From: Pisaster brevispinus
Lineage: Eukaryota > Echinodermata > Asteroidea > Forcipulatida > Asteriidae
Reading direction: 5' to 3'
DNA: 64,000 nt
Assembly: GCA_023634235.1 (NCBI GenBank)
Contig: JAMKCF010000019.1
Location: 6,141,947 to 6,205,946, forward strand
This document shows, piece after piece, positions 48,901 to 54,900 of this stretch (positions are counted from its first letter, which is position 1; every line of letters starts with the position of its first letter). Below the pieces are notes generated by a model that was not told where the DNA came from, did not search any database, and saw only the letters and a program-made list of their open reading frames with translations. Made by a program: the position numbers and the translations under genes.

Positions 48901-51900
48901 AATATTGGGAAATTACAGGCATTAACAGGTTAAAAACTTTTTGGGATCATAAACCTTTTCAGACAGACACTAGTTGAGACATTTACTTGCATAGATTCAC
49001 CTTACATGTCCTTTCCCAACTGGGTAATGTTTCCAGTGCTACTCTGCATTTGCAGGTGATGAAGGTGATCATTTATTTAAATGGATTGTCCCCAAATCAG
49101 CAGGAATTGTCTATTCTATAAAGAAAATACTTAACTTTGTTACCATCCCTCCCTTGCTGTTTTGTGCTTTGGGGGAAGAGGTAAATTACAGGATTTGTTT
49201 TGTACTTGCATTGTAAGGGTTACACCACAGGCTTTGTTTTTCACAGTGAATTTGTGTGTCCATGTGCATTGAAAATGCACTTTTAGATACAAAGGGTGAG
49301 TATTTTTTAACAGAATTTGAAAATTTATGCTGATTTTGAGAGATTGTTTTTTTTGGGGGGGGTATTATGGATGTTTGTTTTGTTTGTTTGTTTGTTTTTA
49401 ACTTGCTCTAAATGTCTATTACAAAATAATGAATGCTTAAATGCTCAGTTGCAAATCAAATAATAGGAAAATAATAATGTAAAATGTATGTTTTTCAATT
49501 TCCTCTTCTGTGAAAACATTTTGTTAATTGGGAGTGAAAATTATATGAAGATGTTACTTTTTGTTATCGGCTTACTTAGATTGTGGAAAGAACCCTTCTT
49601 CCATGTGCAGCTAACTGGTTGTTTACGTGTCTACTGCAAGGCCTTCAAATTCATGGGCAACATGAAGCATGTATGGCTTGGCTAATTCAGAGGACATTTC
49701 AACATTATGAAATTTTGGTAAGTGATTATTGTGAATTCAAAAGCAGGGTAAACTTTTGGTAATTATCCAAGACCAGTATCCTCACTGTGTGTATCTCAAC
49801 ATATGCATACAAATAACAAACCTGTGGTAATTTGGGCTCAATTAGTCATCAAAGTTGCACGAAAAATAATTTAAGAAAAAGACAATTGTTGCATAGAATT
49901 GTGTGCTTTCAGATGCCTGAGAAAGGCTTCAAGCCTGGACCCTTTCTCAAAATCAAATTTTGGGGTGAAAAAATTACAGATTTTCTAAAACTACATTACT
50001 TCAGAGGGGTTCATTTCTAACAATTGTATCCACAGCTCTCCAGTGCTCTTTACTAAGAAAGTTTTTATGGTCATTAACTTGTAGAGTAATTACCAAAAAT
50101 ATACCCTGCCTTTAAAATACAAGAGTTCTACTTCACTCAACTTACCTGTAGAGCCTACTAATGCGTTTGCTAGGTTAATTTGCTAAGGGGACATTAAGAA
50201 CAGTCAATGGTTTCAAGAAAAGATTATTATTATTTTATTTTTATTGTGTTTTGTTTTGACCCACCCGTCCATCCAAAATTTTGATTTTTAAATATTGAAT
50301 GGCCTCATAATATACTCTTCACACTTAAGAACGCAGTAATGCCTCAATGAACCAGATATTTTAGATCAAAGGTCTCCAACATTAGTAGTTTTCAATGGCT
50401 TTTTCTAGCTTAAAAAAACAACTTTGTAGTTGAACTAGGAATGAAATGACTATCTTGGCCAGCTGGGTATTTTGTCTTTTTTCTTTCTTTTTTTCTTTTT
50501 TTTTATATATGTGTACAAAAAAAAAGAATAAAAAGTGAATTTAGATTTTCAGTTATTTCTTTTGATCCGCCATCCATAATGTTGAGAAAGAAATCAACAT
50601 TTTTTAACATTGACTATTCTGAATGGCCCTTTTTAGTACACAACAGCACCTTTGGTCTTATCCAAACTGCCCCGCTGCCTAGCCACCATGTTATCTTCTT
50701 CTTTTCCCTTAGCATCGATCCAATCTAGACATGGTGTTTAACCTGCTCTAAGAGTTTTGAGTATTCGTTAAGAGGTAACGTTTTGAATAAACTATGATAC
50801 ATTGTTATTGTATTTTTTTGTGATTTCTTGATGGAGGATGGAGAAACGAAAGGCTTGGGAAAAGTCAGCCAGGAACTGCGTCGCCAGAAATTTCCTAGAT
50901 CTGACAGTTCCATGATCAGGGGGTTCCATCTGGGAGCATCATTTGCTTGCCTCCGGCCTCGGACACCAAGGCGGTCATGCTGTGGGACACGATAGTTTCC
51001 CCTTCAATGTAGTCTTGAAATCAAGTCGGTAATTGTTGTGCGGTCTAGTTGCAGGGACGGTACACACATCCTCGATCCCAATATATGTGTGTGAGTCAGT
51101 CGCAATTACCGTCTTGAATAACTTGTACCCAGCTTTGTACACATGCAATTAGACTTGCTACCAAAATTAGACGGAGCAGTTTGATTGGTTAAGAATCGCA
51201 AAAACGTGAATATTCATCATACATCTTGCAGCGTATGGCACAATGCAGCTACCAGGCGCACAATTCATTCTTTGATAGGGGGTTTATTATAAATAGTAAC
51301 ATTTTATGATAATGCATTAGTCAAATTTATCTTAAAAGAAAGTTAAGAAATTGTTACAATGATTAAAATATTATGCTTTTTACATTACATTGATGTTGGC
51401 AAATAAACTGTCATAATTTATTATTTTTTTTAAGCCAGCAGAAAAGATACATTCCCATGTTTTTAATGAATTCTTCCAATTTTGTCAGACGAGCTACCAT
51501 TGGCCCTCTCTATGGCAACTTTTGCATATGCAATGTATAATTTACCATATATGAATATTCGGCCGGGAACAAGCTACTCAAGTCGTTAGAGCTGACGAAC
51601 CTTTCCACGCGCTACCTACGACCGTTGCATGAATGTATAATCGCACTGTGACTGTTGCATGAACGGCGGGATGTGTGTTTGTAATAGGCAGTGCTGGCAG
51701 ACAAATAGACACTGACTAACGACTTGTCATCAAGTCTACCTTCAATGCACAGTGTCCACCCAGCTCCAGATGGTGCCGGAGACCTTGCTGGTCGGAGCCA
51801 AGGCCCCGAGCGGGTTCTCCATTCCATCCAAGGGACACAAGATCAGGGTGAATGCCAAGCTGGCTGGCAAAGGTGAAGGTTCCCGCACCGGACCGGAACG

Positions 51901-54900
51901 CTTGGCAAACAGGCTCATAGCGGCCCCTGAGGTTACTTCATTTTTTCAACCCCCAGAACCACCCAGGCTGCTGGCCCTGAGGCAAAGGGGTATGATTTAC
52001 CCCTGCCCACACCCTCCATGGTGGACAGATCCCATACTACGGCAAAGAAGTTCAGGTTCGTCTCCAGGAAAATCACCCAGCCATAGTGGCAAACGGAGCT
52101 GGCACGAGGACCCAGTGTCCCAAGCCGACTTCATAGTGGCTTTCTGCTCCTGCTTTCAGCTTTGGCTCTTGTGTGATACCCAGCTGCATCTGGTCTGGCA
52201 GGATATGTTCAAATGCTCAGTTCACCAACAGCTAAGAGCACACCACCCCAGCACACCAGTCATTCAAGAGTCTCATTTGTCTGCCAGAGTCCTGCCAATA
52301 AGTCTTCACAATCCTACCTCTTGACTCCGTCTGTGCAGACAGCGCCAAATTGCTGAGGCCATGAGCTTGAAACCTACGGCGACATGTTCCAACATGTTCC
52401 ATTTTTTCCAAAGGCAGACTTTGAACAATTATTTAAAGTACCAGCAATCTCTGATTCTGTAAAGGACAAACTGGTGGCAAATGGAGCTGCTACTGCCCTA
52501 AAGGGCACCTTTGTGTACAAGGTTCAATCCAAAATGGAAGAAGACCTTTGTAAGGTTCACTCTGCCTCCTGCTATGGTATGGGAGGGACTTTATTTCTGC
52601 TACTCGTGACGAAATATCTTGTCCTGATAGAGTACCTCGTCAGTGGTTGCAAGGAAGATTCAAATTGTCCCAACTGACATGTTAACGGCAGCCTTCACTT
52701 GCCTTGAGGAGGGCCTGTGTTATTTGGCCAGTTTGTGAGAGTCTCCGCTTTCGCAACATCAACCCGCCGTATCAATGTTCTTGACTCTACTTACTCCTAC
52801 ATGAAGTGCCTCGTGGCACTCCCACTTCTTGGAACCTACCTCTTCAACATATATTTGTGACATGTAGGAGGAGGCCAAAGCACCTTGATGCCTCAGAGAA
52901 GATCAACCTTCGCAAATCAAAGATGCCACAAGTAGGAAACAAGTCCCAAACAACTAGGACAGGTTTTTGTATCCCCCACTGCTGCCCATTCAAGATGTTC
53001 CAGTGCCAGCAGGAACAAGTCACAACCCAGATGACAACCCGAGGAGCATGAGCCCCTTTTCCAACAACAACTGGCATCAACAGCCAGCGGCCCAGACGGC
53101 CAAAGCACCAACCTCCTATTTTTTCTGGGGTTGGCGTAAGTGACTCCATACAGTTAAGACAGCCCTCTCCCATCGGACCTGTAGGGGGCCACCTGGGACT
53201 CTTCCAAGGGTCCTGGAAGTGCCTTATCCCCGACAAGTGGGTGCTTTGAAAGATCAGCGATGACCATGTTCACGAGCACCCCCAAAAATAACTTGAGACA
53301 AGATTTCACCTCCTTGTACCTCGACGACTGGCTTGTCACAGGGCAGTCAGAGGCGGATACATGCAGCACCCTAGACCCCAAGGTGTGGCGAGTGACTTCC
53401 TTAGGATTCATCGTGAGCAAGGGAAAGTCACACCCAGGGGATCGCCCGCCCAACAGTGGCGCGCCTGTCAAATTTGGGGCATTGTGTTCACCTTGTTTTT
53501 CTAGAATCGATGGCACCAGAAATAGTATGTGTACGATTATTGAACCTAATGGCCAGTAAAGTGGACTTACTAGCATTTTTCATGCTCAATATGCGCTCGC
53601 TTTAACTCCACCTTCTGTCCTTTTATCAACTGAAACTGCATCCAATAAACCACCCGGTCCCTATTTGGCGCCATGTAGGCCTGCACCTTCGGTGGTGGTT
53701 ACTCAAGACAAACATGGCCCAGGGCCTGCCCTTGGTTCAGTCCCAGCCCGACATTCTGTTTCAACCATCATCAGGTTTTAGGCCTTTCAGTAGGCGTTGC
53801 AACCATTGTAGTACACAGGCAGAGGAGTTGACCAGAGTGGTGTACACCAGCTGACTACACCGTTATGGTGTAAAGGCTGGACTACTGATCCCACCAGTGC
53901 GCATGTAAGAGAGTTCAGTGGTCTCTTTGTTCAGCTGTTTCATAAACACCTCACCATTGGCACTATCTGCAACTACCGCTCAGCAATCGCTGCAATTCCC
54001 AGGGTGGGTTTTCTTACAAAAAACAGTCCCCACCCTTTCAGTCACCACACATTTTTGTGCCAAAGTGAAGTTCTTTCCATCCATCCTGGAAGATAAACAT
54101 TGGTGCCCCGTACGGAAAGTTAAGTAATACCTAAGCCGCACAAAAAATCTGTGGGAGAATGCCAGCAACTTCTTATTACGTCCATTTGCCCACACCGACT
54201 AGTTGAGGCAATCAAGGCAGCTTCGACAAACACTTGGCCTACACCCCTTGAGACCTCAGCCCATGGTCATGAAGTTTAAGCTATGGTGACGTTGTGGGCA
54301 TTCTTTAAGGGTGCTCCCACCAATGTCATCATTCCGGCAGCATGCTGGAATTTATCCAATACCTTCATGTCCTATTACTTGAAGGTTGTCTTCCAACAGC
54401 AAAGAAGGACTGGGAGGTTAGTGCTGCCAGCGGCAGGCCCCCTGGCAGTAGCCTTGATGGTTTTTATCACAGGTCATTTCTCCCATATCTTTTTTGGTAC
54501 ACCTAGCTAAGGGGTCTTGTCAAAATTAATCCTGGACGGACCATCGGACAAGGTTCATCCCATGTAAAATTTTTGTTGGACGGGCCATCGGATGGGAGTT
54601 CTAATGAGATGATGTTCCACACGCTGAACAGTATCCTCCCGTCCGATGCACAGTACCCAAGGCACCCCACAGAGTGCTCTGCGGTTTCACTGGCTGATTA
54701 AACACTCATATAAACAAACTTGTGGTTTGCAGTTTGGAGTGAGTCTGGTCTGACCGTTTGGAGGTCACTGTAGTGTGGTGGAGTTTTTAACCCATTGTTT
54801 TTTGCAATAGACAAAATTACTAGCCAAGTTCCTGTAAACCGTTGCTTGTGTTCCCTTCCTCCTTTCTTAAAATGTTTAGGTTAACAGTTAATAATTAAAC